Source: Bacillus inaquosorum KCTC 13429
GTDB lineage: Bacteria; Bacillota; Bacilli; Bacillales; Bacillaceae
Direction: 5' to 3'
Assembly (NCBI RefSeq): GCF_000332645.1
Contig: NZ_AMXN01000001.1
Span: 682,001 to 746,000 of the forward strand
Length of the DNA stretch: 64,000 nucleotides
Shown here piece after piece: positions 17,194 through 26,213 of this stretch. How positions within the stretch are numbered: the stretch's first letter is position 1; the number at the start of each line of letters is the position of its first letter. The notes below the pieces were generated by a model. The model worked only from the letters and a program-made list of their open reading frames with translations, was not told the origin of the DNA and searched no databases. The translations under genes were made by a program, and so were the position numbers.

Positions 17194-18267
17194 ATGGCAA
17201 ACGATGATGCAGTCACAAATACAGAACAGCTTGAACAACAGAACCCCGGCATGAAAACGAAGCTCAAACTGAAACAACTTAAGGATCAAGTGATTGTCAT
17301 TACCGGCGCTTCAAGCGGAATCGGGCTTGTCACTGCGAGAATGGCAGCTAAAAAAGGGGCAAAGGTCGTGGCAGCAGCCCGAAATGAAGACGCGCTGAAG
17401 GAGCTCGCTGATGAACTAAAGGAAAAAGGGCACGACGCCATATGGGTGAAAGCGGATACCGGAAAAGAAGAAGACGTCAACCGCATCGCAGAAACCGCGA
17501 TCAGCACATTCGGCCGCTTTGACACATGGGTCAACAATGCCGCCGTCTCGATTTTCGGACACGCCATGGACGTCACCGTCGACGACATGAAGCGAATGTT
17601 CGACACAAACTTCTGGGGACCTGTCTACGGAACAAGAGCAGCCGTCAAACACTACACCAGCAGAGGTGTGCCAGGTGCCCTCATCAATGTAGGAAGCCTG
17701 TTCGGCGACAGGGGCACGGTCATTCAATCCGCATATGCGTCAGCCAAATTTGCGCTTCACGGATGGACGGAAAGCATCCGAATGGAGCTCGAAAAAGAAC
17801 AGGCACCCGTCTCGGTTACGCTCATTCATCCGGGCAGAATTGACACGCCTTACAACGAACACGCGCGCAGCTACCTCGACAAACAGCCGGCTCATTACCG
17901 CTCTATGATCTACCCGACGGAAGCGGCCGCCGAAGCCATCCTGTTTGCCGCCGAACACCCGAAGCGTGACATGTACATCGGCTCACAGGCAAAAGCCATC
18001 GCCATGCTGGGTGCTCTTTTCCCCCGGCTGACCGACAGACTGATGGAAAAAATTATGTACTGCAGCCAGCATGCCGAAAGACCGTCGAACCCCCGAGAAA
18101 AAAGTGCGCTTTATGAAGCGGGCTACGGCCTGCATGACAGAGGCACAAATAAAGGATGGATGCGGTCAAGAAGCTACTACACGAAAGCCACGAAGCGCCC
18201 GATTGTATCGGCGGCTGTTCTTGCCGGGCTTGCTTGTGCATGGGCTGCCGTCAAACGAAGCAGATAA
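17194..18267 (+). CDS. yxnA: Short-chain dehydrogenase YxnA
   Basis: A protein of about 357 residues. An SDR domain covers residues 30-280: TGASSGIG, NNAAVSIFG, catalytic YASAK, then HPGRIDTPY. About 75 further residues end in a hydrophobic segment (VSAAVLAGLACAWAAV) and a basic tail, so it may be membrane-associated. ATG 17194 follows CAGGAGG; upstream in-frame sequence to 17122 lacks support. The substrate is unknown. It converges on yxaD. Confidence 0.85.
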   Translation: MANDDAVTNTEQLEQQNPGMKTKLKLKQLKDQVIVITGASSGIGLVTARMAAKKGAKVVAAARNEDALKELADELKEKGHDAIWVKADTGKEEDVNRIAETAISTFGRFDTWVNNAAVSIFGHAMDVTVDDMKRMFDTNFWGPVYGTRAAVKHYTSRGVPGALINVGSLFGDRGTVIQSAYASAKFALHGWTESIRMELEKEQAPVSVTLIHPGRIDTPYNEHARSYLDKQPAHYRSMIYPTEAAAEAILFAAEHPKRDMYIGSQAKAIAMLGALFPRLTDRLMEKIMYCSQHAERPSNPREKSALYEAGYGLHDRGTNKGWMRSRSYYTKATKRPIVSAAVLAGLACAWAAVKRSR

Positions 18268-18278
18268 ACCTGAATGGC

Positions 18279-18312
18279 ATAAAAAACCCATGCGAACACA
18301 TGGGTTTTTTGG
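18279..18312. terminator. Bidirectional terminator yxnA/yxaD
   Basis: AAAAAACCCATG and CATGGGTTTTTT form a perfect 12-bp stem with a 6-base loop. Confidence 0.9.
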
Positions 18313-18315
18313 CTA

Positions 18316-18747
18316 TTAATCGATAAAGGCCTTGTTCATACGCTGCAGAAGTTCGCCAAACATTTCTTTTTCATTTGTTGACCACTCTTTCAGCATCTGT
18401 TCATAACGTTCAAGGCGCTTTTGCTTATCGGCTTTTAATGCTTGTTTGCCAAGCTTTGTAATGGTAAACAGACTGACTCTGCCATCGGAAGGGTCTGAGA
18501 AACGATAGATAAGCTCCTTCGCCTCTAATGCAGCTGCTTGTCTTGAAAGAGTAGAGATATCTAATTTAAACGAATCGGCCAGCTCCTTTACGCGGGCAGG
18601 CCCAAATTCATCCAATTGTCTTAACAATAAGTAGGATGATCTCTCCAAATTCCCTGTTCTTTTCTCTGATTGATCCAGATAAACAGCTCTCCTGATAAAA
18701 GTCGTCAGCTCATATTCAATTAATTCAACTGGATTTTGTTTTTGCAA
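18316..18747 (-). CDS. yxaD: MarR-family regulator YxaD
   Basis: A 143-residue MarR-type winged-helix regulator: SYLLLRQLDEFGPARVKELADSFKLDISTLSRQAAALEAKELI is the DNA-binding region and SDPSDGRVSLFTITKLG the wing. The start is placed at TTG 18747 behind GGGAG, which gives the expected length; upstream codons in frame lack a ribosome binding site. It is divergent from the yxzK-yxaC operon, with two near-identical palindromes in the shared region, so auto- and cross-regulation is likely (inference). Confidence 0.85.
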   Translation of the reverse strand: MQKQNPVELIEYELTTFIRRAVYLDQSEKRTGNLERSSYLLLRQLDEFGPARVKELADSFKLDISTLSRQAAALEAKELIYRFSDPSDGRVSLFTITKLGKQALKADKQKRLERYEQMLKEWSTNEKEMFGELLQRMNKAFID

Positions 18748-18797
18748 TCGCTCTCGCTCCCTATTCCAATCTCCGACATTGACAACACCGCATATAC

Positions 18798-18875
18798 TTG
18801 TATAATACAAATGTATATCAACTCCATTAATACAAGTTATATGACTAAATCATTTTTTATACTTGTATAGTACAA
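18798..18875. promoter_or_regulatory. Two MarR-type operators between yxaD and yxzK
   Basis: TTGTATAATACAA (18798-18810) and TTGTATAGTACAA (18863-18875) are nearly identical palindromes 65 bp apart, centre to centre, in the divergent promoter region. They are natural candidates for YxaD binding sites. Confidence 0.75.
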
Positions 18876-18971
18876 TCATACAAAAAGAAAGTAAAGTGAT
18901 TCCTCAGAACATTCGTCAAAGCAAGTCACCAGAAAGGAGGAGGCTGTTCTAATTGGAGAGCAGCACTTGAT

Positions 18972-19376
18972 GTGAAAGTCATACGAATTATTTTGCAAGT
19001 GTTGATTTTATATGTATTTTTTATGATTGGGGAAGCCCTTCAGCATCTGTTTCATTTACCAGTGTCAGGAAGCATAGTCGGACTGGTATTGCTGCTGATC
19101 TGTTTAGGTCTCCGTATTGTTCCGGTCTCCATTATTGAAGACGGAGCAGGTTTTTTATTGTCCTTTCTTCCATTGTTGTTCATCCCGGCTATGACAGGAG
19201 TGATGAAATACCCGTCTCTCATTTCATTAAATGGTTTGATGCTGCTGATTACAGTCGTTCTGAGCACCATCGTCACGATCATTGCGGCTGGATTCGTCAG
19301 CCAGCTATTAGAGAAAAAAGCAAAAAAGCGTGAGGAGAAAGAGAAATGCAGCAAGCATGTATCGCAATCATTATAA
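18972..19376 (+). CDS. yxzK: LrgA/CidA-family holin-like protein
   Basis: A 134-residue membrane protein with four hydrophobic segments and LrgA/CidA features (FFMIGEALQHLFHLPVSGSIVGLVLLLICL near residue 16 and GAGFLLSFLPLLFIPA near 63), ending in a charged K/E tail. The family forms holin-like or small-metabolite transport assemblies with LrgB partners. It starts at GTG 18972 and overlaps yxaC by 31 bases, a typical LrgA-LrgB arrangement. Divergent MarR-type control is likely. Confidence 0.85.
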   Translation: MKVIRIILQVLILYVFFMIGEALQHLFHLPVSGSIVGLVLLLICLGLRIVPVSIIEDGAGFLLSFLPLLFIPAMTGVMKYPSLISLNGLMLLITVVLSTIVTIIAAGFVSQLLEKKAKKREEKEKCSKHVSQSL

Positions 19377-20038
19377 TTCTTTTAACAGTTGCCGCTTATT
19401 TAGCGATGGTCAAACTCTATAAGCGATTCCCGTTACCATTTCTTATCCCTGTTCTGACAACGACAATATTGATTGTCGCAGTTTTGGTGTTGTTCCATGT
19501 TTCGTATGAAGGCTATATGATCGGGGGAAAATGGATCAATTCTTTGCTTGGGCCGGCTGTTGTGGCACTGGCCTATCCGCTTTATAAACAATGGCATATC
19601 ATTGTAAAACATTGTGTTCCCATTATAGGCGGCGTGCTGGTCGGATTATGCATGGGAATGATCAGCGGGCTGATCTTCGCAGAAGCATTCGGGATTCATC
19701 ATGATCTCTTATTATCCATTCTGCCAAAGTCGATCACAACCCCTGTCGCTATTCAGATCGCCGCCGGTCTTGGCGGTGTTCCTTCCATGACAGTCGTCTT
19801 TGTGATGATTGCGGGCTTTTCAGGCGTCATCCTCGGGCCGATGGTCTTAAAATGGCTCCGCATACGCAGCTCACTTGGCCAGGGCATCGCATTAGGCAGC
19901 GCCTCCCATGCACTGGGCACCTCAAAAGCATTCGAATACGGGGAACTGGCCGTATCCATGAGTTCCGTCTCTATGACGCTTTGTGCGGTGCTTGGCTCAT
20001 TCTTTGGGCCGCTCGTCGTCTGGCTGTTCCATATTTAA
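19346..20038 (+). CDS. yxaC: LrgB-family membrane protein YxaC
   Basis: A 230-residue LrgB/CidB-type protein with about six to seven membrane segments and the conserved blocks LPKSITTPVAIQIAAGLGG near residue 126 and ALGSASHALGTSKAFEYGE near 181. It is the partner of the LrgA-like protein encoded just upstream with overlapping reading frames. The ATG is preceded by GAGGAGAAAGAGA inside yxzK. A terminator shared with yxaB follows. Confidence 0.92.
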   Translation: MQQACIAIIIILLTVAAYLAMVKLYKRFPLPFLIPVLTTTILIVAVLVLFHVSYEGYMIGGKWINSLLGPAVVALAYPLYKQWHIIVKHCVPIIGGVLVGLCMGMISGLIFAEAFGIHHDLLLSILPKSITTPVAIQIAAGLGGVPSMTVVFVMIAGFSGVILGPMVLKWLRIRSSLGQGIALGSASHALGTSKAFEYGELAVSMSSVSMTLCAVLGSFFGPLVVWLFHI

Positions 20039-20077
20039 CAAAGAAAGACTGCCTACAGGAGGGCAGTCTTTCTTTAT
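20039..20077. terminator. Bidirectional terminator yxaC/yxaB
   Basis: AAAGAAAGACTGCC pairs with GGGCAGTCTTTCTTT between convergent genes. Confidence 0.9.
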
Positions 20078-20079
20078 CT

Positions 20080-21111
20080 TCACGATGCAAAAAAATCAAC
20101 CAACGGCTGAAAATCCTTAGACAAATCAACTTCATTCGGCTCTACTTGAAGCAGGCGGTCGATCATGCGCTCCAGTTCCTCAACATCATTCTTATCCGTA
20201 TATTCAATGAAGTTTAAGCTTTCAAGCCAATCCCGGTACGAATGTTTGGCTTTGCCGTAGCTGTTTCCAAAGACGAGGCAAGGTGTTTTGGTGATAATCG
20301 AGAAAATCATCGCGTGAAGGCGGTCGGTAATCACCAATTTACTGGAACCGATGCGGTCCAGCATCTCCATAAAATGCTTTTCACGCTCGGCGTAATCAAT
20401 GGTGTCGACCGTATCCAGCACCGTATCGGTACGCTCCGCATAGGTTGTTTTTTCTGCCCATTTCATCATCTGTGAAATAAAGTCTTCGTCTGTCACTTTC
20501 TCCTTATCCGCTCTTAAAATAAAGAGAACGCCGTCCCGCTCGAGCTCTTTCGGCACAATATCCAAGGAGAGCACCATATCCGGTGTAAAGATCACATTGG
20601 AATCGAATGTCTCTTTTACAACATCCAACGTCTGCGTCTCACGCGCTGCAATCGTTAAGTTAGGATTTTGATGGTACGCATCCTGTGTTTTTTTCTTTTC
20701 TTTATTTCCTTCCTCTGTATCTTCAAAATACACAGATTGCGGCAGAGAAATCGATTTGTAGTCCTTAAACGCCGAAAAGACCTTTCTTCTGTCTTCCTCA
20801 ATATCGAGATAAAGGTTGCCTAAATTCCCTCCGCCGGTAAAGCAGACAATATCGTCTTCACGGATGATCTCCTTCACCAGTTCAATGCCCTCATCCGTCG
20901 CATAATCCATAATCTCAATGTATTCATAATACGGAAAACGGTTTTTTATAAATTTCTCTTCCGCATACGCAATCGCTTGGTCTCCAATGTTTGTGTAACT
21001 CGGAGAACCAAACAAAAATACTTTTCGTTTATCATTTAGCAGGGCTTCTGGTTCAACGTTTGGCGCAATGCCTTTTACGAGTTTTTTGCCTTTGATTTCT
21101 TGTACAGTCAT
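20080..21111 (-). CDS. yxaB: Polysaccharide pyruvyl transferase-family protein YxaB
   Basis: A 343-residue cytosolic enzyme of the polysaccharide pyruvyl transferase superfamily, which adds ketal pyruvate to exopolysaccharide or cell-wall sugars. Seen: the N-terminal VFLFGSPSYTNIGDQAIAYAEEKF near residue 24, CFTGGGNLGNLY near 85 and the C-terminal KLVITDRLHAMIFSIITKTPCLVF near 280, the family's most conserved block. ATG 21111 follows GGAGGACGAAG and gives the expected length. The acceptor sugar is unknown. Confidence 0.88.
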   Translation of the reverse strand: MTVQEIKGKKLVKGIAPNVEPEALLNDKRKVFLFGSPSYTNIGDQAIAYAEEKFIKNRFPYYEYIEIMDYATDEGIELVKEIIREDDIVCFTGGGNLGNLYLDIEEDRRKVFSAFKDYKSISLPQSVYFEDTEEGNKEKKKTQDAYHQNPNLTIAARETQTLDVVKETFDSNVIFTPDMVLSLDIVPKELERDGVLFILRADKEKVTDEDFISQMMKWAEKTTYAERTDTVLDTVDTIDYAEREKHFMEMLDRIGSSKLVITDRLHAMIFSIITKTPCLVFGNSYGKAKHSYRDWLESLNFIEYTDKNDVEELERMIDRLLQVEPNEVDLSKDFQPLVDFFAS

Positions 21112-21204
21112 GTCTTCGTCCTCCTTCTGGGATGAATATCTCATTGTGTGGTTAACTGTCTCTACCCAAAAAGGAGGATGGATATGCATTGGCGTGTGCG
21201 CCGG

Positions 21205-22353
21205 CTATATCAGAAATATCGTTTTCGCCAATTTGATGGATGCTGCAATGTCTCGAGCCGTTCTTTCCATATATTCTGCGGCATGTTCAAACGCGTCTTC
21301 AAGAGGCACGGCTCCGGGAACGATGCTGAAAAGCGCGTCGATTCCGTGTTGATAGGCGGCATCACTGTCTCGTGACACTGAACCCGCAATGCCAATGACG
21401 GGCACATCATATGATTTAGCCGCTTTGGCCACACCAATCGGCGTTTTTCCATAGATGGTTTGGCTGTCAATCCGTCCCTCACCGGTAATCACAAGATCTG
21501 CATCCTGAACTTCATTTTCAAAATCAACCGCTTCAAGGACAATATCAATACCTCTTTTCAGATCAGCATGAAAAAAAGCCAGCAGACTCCACCCCAGACC
21601 GCCTGCTGCGCCGGCGCCCTCTGTTTCTCTGTAGGTTGTTCCGAGCGCTTTTTCTGCCACATCCGCAAAATGGGTCAGGTGCTGATCCAGTGCATCCACC
21701 ATGTCGTCTGTCGCGCCTTTTTGCGGCCCGAAAACAGCTGAAGCTCCTCTTGGCCCTGTTAACGGATTGTCCACGTCGCAGGCGACTTCAATTTTGACAT
21801 TATGCAATCTTGGATCAAGCCTGCTTACATCTATGGATGCGAGCTGAGATAACGCGCCGCCCCCGGGCCCGATCTCACGGCCTGAGTCATCAAGAAGCCT
21901 TCCGCCCAATGCTTGAATCATCCCGGCTCCTCCGTCATTCGTGGCGCTTCCGCCGATCCCAATGATCAAACGCTCTGCGCCCGCATCAATTGCCGCTGCG
22001 ATTAATTCTCCCGTTCCCCTTGTTGTAGTGATGAGCGGATTGCGCTTCTCAACAGGTACGAGATGAAGGCCTGAGGCGGCAGCCATTTCAATCACAGCTG
22101 TTTTCCCATCTCCCATCATGCCAAAAAACGCTTTCACAGGCTCCCCCAGCGGCCCCGTGACAACCTGCTCTTTGATCCATCCGTTTGTAGCATCAACCAG
22201 AGACTGAACGGTACCCTCACCGCCATCCGCCATCGGCAGTTTTCTGTAATCGGCACCAGGAAAAACCGATTTGAAACCTCTTTCTATCGCGTCAGCGGCC
22301 TCCAGAGCTGATAAACTTTCCTTAAAAGAATCAGGTGCAATGATGATTTTCAT
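21205..22353 (-). CDS. glxK: Glycerate kinase GlxK
   Basis: A 382-residue GarK/GlxK-type glycerate kinase that phosphorylates glycerate with ATP. Family blocks are visible: IIAPDSFKESLSA at the start, MADGGEGTVQ near residue 48, the glycine-rich LIIGIGGSATNDGGAGMIQALGG near 125 and ITGEGRIDSQTIYGKTPIGVA near 285. ATG 22353 is chosen over an upstream start for its ribosome binding site and the usual length. It is divergent from the gluconate operon. Confidence 0.93.
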   Translation of the reverse strand: MKIIIAPDSFKESLSALEAADAIERGFKSVFPGADYRKLPMADGGEGTVQSLVDATNGWIKEQVVTGPLGEPVKAFFGMMGDGKTAVIEMAAASGLHLVPVEKRNPLITTTRGTGELIAAAIDAGAERLIIGIGGSATNDGGAGMIQALGGRLLDDSGREIGPGGGALSQLASIDVSRLDPRLHNVKIEVACDVDNPLTGPRGASAVFGPQKGATDDMVDALDQHLTHFADVAEKALGTTYRETEGAGAAGGLGWSLLAFFHADLKRGIDIVLEAVDFENEVQDADLVITGEGRIDSQTIYGKTPIGVAKAAKSYDVPVIGIAGSVSRDSDAAYQHGIDALFSIVPGAVPLEDAFEHAAEYMERTARDIAASIKLAKTIFLI

Positions 22354-22467
22354 CCAAATCGCCTCTTTCAAAACATGATTCACTTACGCTATCTATCTCC
22401 AATGTACCATATCCTGTTTAGAAATAAATACCATTCTATCTGGGAAAAATTTTATTAAAAATTAGAA

Positions 22468-22522
22468 ATGAAAGTGTTTGCATAAATGAAATATTCACGT
22501 TATCATACTTGTATACAAGTAT
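22468..22522 (+). promoter_or_regulatory. gnt operon promoter with GntR operator and upstream cre
   Basis: A cre-like sequence ATGAAAGTGTTTGCAT (22468-22483) overlaps the -35 TTGCAT (22478-22483). The -10 TATCAT (22501-22506) lies 17 bp on. The 18-bp palindrome ATACTTGTATACAAGTAT (22505-22522) is the known GntR operator at the start site. Confidence 0.92.
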
Positions 22523-22549
22523 ACTCCTTTAGTGAGGAAGGTGAGTTGT

Positions 22550-23281
22550 ATGCTAGACTCCAAGGACCTGTTGTATCCCGCAAAATGGCTCTCAAAAGCG
22601 TCAACTGGTGTTCGTGTCGCATGCGAGCTGAGAATGCGGATCATTTCAGGCATGATTGAAAGCGGTACCATTCTATCAGAAAATACGATCGCCGCTGAGT
22701 TTTCAGTAAGCCGCTCGCCGGTTCGCGAAGCGTTAAAAATACTCGCATCCGAAAAAATCATCCGCTTAGAACGAATGGGAGCGGTTGTGATTGGGTTAAC
22801 TGAAAAGGAAGTCGCGGAAATTTATGATGTGCGATTACTATTAGAAACATTTGTCTTTGAACGGCTTGTCAAAATAGACATTGAGCCTTTAGTTAAAGAT
22901 CTCAGCAAAATACTTGAAATGATGAAAGTCTCCATCAAATACGAGGATGCTGACGAATTTTCATTTCAAGACGTGCTGTTCCATGAAACGATTGTCCGCG
23001 CCATTGATCATTCATACATTCAGATGATCTGGCACAATCTAAAACCCGTCATGGAAAGCTTTATTCTGTTGTCCATGCGGGTACGGTTAAAGGAAAAATA
23101 TGAAGATTTCGCAAGGATTTTAGATAACCATGAGCTTTATATTCAGGCCATTAAAGCAAAGGACAGGGCGCTGATGATTCAGTCTCTTCACCAAAACTTT
23201 GATGATGTGCAAGAAAAGGTAGAAGACCTGTGGCTCTCACAACAAATGCTGGCAAAAGGAGCTGAATACAACAATGACTAG
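22550..23281 (+). CDS. gntR: Gluconate operon repressor GntR
   Basis: The 243-residue prototype of the GntR/FadR family. An N-terminal winged helix (RMRIISGMIESGTILSENTIAAEFSVSRSPVREALKIL) is followed by an all-helical FCD ligand domain with DVRLLLETFVFERL and His residues that bind a metal. It represses gntRKPZ and is released by gluconate. ATG 22550 follows GGAAGGTGAG. It overlaps gntK by 8 bases, consistent with operon transcription. An internal cre lies in its coding sequence. Confidence 0.96.
   Translation: MLDSKDLLYPAKWLSKASTGVRVACELRMRIISGMIESGTILSENTIAAEFSVSRSPVREALKILASEKIIRLERMGAVVIGLTEKEVAEIYDVRLLLETFVFERLVKIDIEPLVKDLSKILEMMKVSIKYEDADEFSFQDVLFHETIVRAIDHSYIQMIWHNLKPVMESFILLSMRVRLKEKYEDFARILDNHELYIQAIKAKDRALMIQSLHQNFDDVQEKVEDLWLSQQMLAKGAEYNND
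22655..22671 (+). promoter_or_regulatory. Internal cre site in gntR
   Basis: ATTGAAAGCGGTACCAT matches the known catabolite-responsive element inside gntR, where CcpA with HPr-Ser-P causes roadblock repression. Confidence 0.92.
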
Positions 23282-24815
23282 TTATATGTTAGGAATCGAT
23301 ATCGGCACGACAAGCACAAAAGCTGTATTGTTCAGTGAAAACGGAGACGTGGTACAAAAAGAAAGCATCGGCTACCCGCTCTATACACCGGACATCTCAA
23401 CAGCTGAACAAAACCCGGAGGAGATTTTTCAGGCAGTCATCCACACAACAGCGAGAATTACAAAACAGCATCCGGACAAACAGATCTCATTCATTTCATT
23501 CAGCAGCGCCATGCACAGCGTCATCGCAATCGATGAACATGATCAGCCGCTGACGCCATGCATCACGTGGGCCGACAACCGGAGTGAAGGCTGGGCGCAT
23601 AAGATTAAAGAGGAATTGAACGGGCATGAGGTGTACAAACGGACAGGGACACCGATCCATCCGATGTCACCGTTAAGCAAAATTGCTTGGCTCACAAATG
23701 AACGAAAAGAAATCGCTTCCAAAGCCAAAAAATATATCGGTATCAAAGAGTACATTTTTAAACAGCTGTTCAATGAGTATGTCATCGATTACTCCTTGGC
23801 CTCAGCGACAGGCATGATGAATCTGAAAAGCTTGGATTGGGACGAAGAAGCACTGCGCATCGCAGGCATCACGCCTGATCACTTATCAAAACTTGTGCCA
23901 ACGACTCAAATCTTTCAGCACTGCAGCCCGGAGTTAGCGATCCAGATGGGCATCGATCCGGAAACACCTTTTGTCATCGGCGCCAGCGACGGCGTGCTGT
24001 CCAATCTCGGCGTCAACGCCATTAAAAAGGGCGAAATCGCCGTCACCATCGGAACAAGCGGTGCTATCCGGACAATTATTGACCAGCCGCAAACCGATGA
24101 AAAGGGACGGATTTTCTGCTACGCCTTAACGGACAAGCATTGGGTCATCGGCGGGCCCGTGAACAATGGAGGCATCGTCCTTCGCTGGATCAGAGACGAG
24201 TTTGCCTCTTCCGAAATCGAGACAGCGTCACGATTGGGCATTGATCCATATGATGTGCTGACGAAGATTGCCCAACGCGTCAGACCAGGTTCTGACGGTC
24301 TGCTGTTCCACCCGTACCTCGCCGGAGAACGCGCTCCGTTGTGGAATCCGGATGTGCGCGGCTCATTTTTCGGCCTGACCATGTCGCATAAGAAAGAGCA
24401 TATGATACGCGCGGCATTGGAAGGTGTCATTTACAACCTGTATACGGTGTTCCTGGCGTTAACGGAATGCATGGACAGCCCGGTAACCCGCATCCAGGCA
24501 ACAGGAGGATTTGCAAGGTCGGAGGTTTGGCGCCAAATGATGTCGGATATCTTCGAATCAGAGGTTGTCGTACCGGAAAGCTACGAAAGCTCATGTCTCG
24601 GCGCCTGCATTTTAGGCCTGTATGCAACAGGAAAAATCAATTCATTCGATGCCGTATCCGACATGGTCGGCAGCACATACAGACATACGCCGATCGAAGA
24701 CTCAGCCAAAGAATACAGAACATTAATGCCGATTTTCATCAATCTATCAAGATCATTAGAAAATCAATATACACAAATTGCAAATTATCAGAGGGGCTTA
24801 ATCACACACAACTAG
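23274..24815 (+). CDS. gntK: Gluconokinase GntK
   Basis: A 513-residue FGGY-family kinase converting gluconate to 6-phosphogluconate with ATP. Motifs: MLGIDIGTTSTKAVLF at the N-terminus, the central TWADNR near residue 96, ATGMMNLKSLDWDEEAL near 180, GTSGAIR near 262 and ATGGFARSEVWRQMMSD near 405. It overlaps the end of gntR and precedes gntP in the gluconate operon. Confidence 0.96.
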   Translation: MTSYMLGIDIGTTSTKAVLFSENGDVVQKESIGYPLYTPDISTAEQNPEEIFQAVIHTTARITKQHPDKQISFISFSSAMHSVIAIDEHDQPLTPCITWADNRSEGWAHKIKEELNGHEVYKRTGTPIHPMSPLSKIAWLTNERKEIASKAKKYIGIKEYIFKQLFNEYVIDYSLASATGMMNLKSLDWDEEALRIAGITPDHLSKLVPTTQIFQHCSPELAIQMGIDPETPFVIGASDGVLSNLGVNAIKKGEIAVTIGTSGAIRTIIDQPQTDEKGRIFCYALTDKHWVIGGPVNNGGIVLRWIRDEFASSEIETASRLGIDPYDVLTKIAQRVRPGSDGLLFHPYLAGERAPLWNPDVRGSFFGLTMSHKKEHMIRAALEGVIYNLYTVFLALTECMDSPVTRIQATGGFARSEVWRQMMSDIFESEVVVPESYESSCLGACILGLYATGKINSFDAVSDMVGSTYRHTPIEDSAKEYRTLMPIFINLSRSLENQYTQIANYQRGLITHN

Positions 24816-24843
24816 TACATGACATGAAGGGGAGGGTATTACC

Positions 24844-26190
24844 ATGCCGTTAATCATCGTTGCACTTGGGATCTTAGCATTACTGCTATTGATTATGGGC
24901 TTAAAATTAAACACATTTATTTCATTACTGGTCGTATCGTTCGGCGTGGCATTGGCACTCGGGATGCCGTTCGATAAAGTTGTCAGCTCCATTGAGGAAG
25001 GAATAGGGGGAACTCTTGGCCACATCGCACTCATCTTCGGACTCGGTGCGATGCTGGGCAAGCTGATCGCCGATTCAGGAGGCGCACAGCGCATTGCGAT
25101 GACACTCGTCAACAAATTCGGCGAAAAAAACATTCAATGGGCTGTTGTCATTGCCTCATTCATTATCGGTATTGCGTTATTTTTTGAAGTAGGTTTGGTT
25201 CTATTAATTCCAATTGTATTTGCGATTTCAAGAGAATTGAAGATTTCTATTTTATATCTCGGAATTCCGATGGTCGCAGCGCTATCCGTCACGCACGGTT
25301 TCCTGCCTCCACATCCAGGGCCTACCGCGATTGCCGGTGAGTACGGCGCCAACATTGGGGAAGTGCTGCTGTACGGCTTTATCGTCGCTGTTCCGACAGT
25401 GCTCATCGCAGGGCCTTTGTTTACAAAGCTCGCGAAAAAAATCGTTCCTGCATCATTTTCGAAAAACGGCAATATTGCATCACTCGGCACGCAAAAAACG
25501 TTCAAGCTTGAGGAAACACCCGGCTTCGGGATCAGCGTCTTCACTGCAATGCTTCCGATTATCATAATGTCGGTCGCAACCATTATCGACCTGCTTCAAG
25601 AAACAATCGGATTTGCGGATAACGGAGTTTTAGCTCTTATCCGATTGATTGGAAACGCATCGACTGCTATGATTATTTCGTTATTAGTCGCAGTCTATAC
25701 AATGGGCATCAAACGCAACATTCCAGTCAAAACCGTGATGGACTCTTGTTCAACAGCCATTTCACAAATCGGCATGATGCTTCTGATCATCGGGGGAGGC
25801 GGCGCCTTCAAACAAGTGCTGATCAACGGCGGTGTCGGCGATTATGTGGCAGACTTATTCAAAGGTACGGCATTATCGCCAATCATCCTGGCATGGCTCA
25901 TCGCGGCGATCCTGCGCATTTCTCTAGGGTCAGCCACTGTTGCCGCGCTAAGCACAACAGGGCTGGTCATTCCATTGCTGGGACATTCTGATGTCAACCT
26001 GGCATTAGTCGTGCTCGCAACAGGCGCCGGAAGCGTCATCGCTTCGCACGTCAATGACGCCGGCTTCTGGATGTTCAAGGAATACTTCGGATTAAGCATG
26101 AAAGAAACATTTGCCACATGGACCTTGCTGGAAACAATTATCTCCGTTGCTGGACTGGGATTCATATTATTGTTAAGTTTAGTTGTATGA
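24844..26190 (+). CDS. gntP: Gluconate permease GntP
   Basis: A 448-residue gluconate:proton symporter of the GntP family with about 12 membrane segments. Family motifs include FGLGAMLGKLIADSGGAQRIA near residue 64, THGFLPPHPGPTAIAG near 148 and SHVNDAGFWMFKEYFGLS near 400. The start follows AAGGGGAGGG. It is the third gene of the gntRKPZ operon, 28 bases after gntK. Confidence 0.96.
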   Translation: MPLIIVALGILALLLLIMGLKLNTFISLLVVSFGVALALGMPFDKVVSSIEEGIGGTLGHIALIFGLGAMLGKLIADSGGAQRIAMTLVNKFGEKNIQWAVVIASFIIGIALFFEVGLVLLIPIVFAISRELKISILYLGIPMVAALSVTHGFLPPHPGPTAIAGEYGANIGEVLLYGFIVAVPTVLIAGPLFTKLAKKIVPASFSKNGNIASLGTQKTFKLEETPGFGISVFTAMLPIIIMSVATIIDLLQETIGFADNGVLALIRLIGNASTAMIISLLVAVYTMGIKRNIPVKTVMDSCSTAISQIGMMLLIIGGGGAFKQVLINGGVGDYVADLFKGTALSPIILAWLIAAILRISLGSATVAALSTTGLVIPLLGHSDVNLALVVLATGAGSVIASHVNDAGFWMFKEYFGLSMKETFATWTLLETIISVAGLGFILLLSLVV

Positions 26191-26213
26191 AATTGATGAA
26201 GGAGCTGTAACAC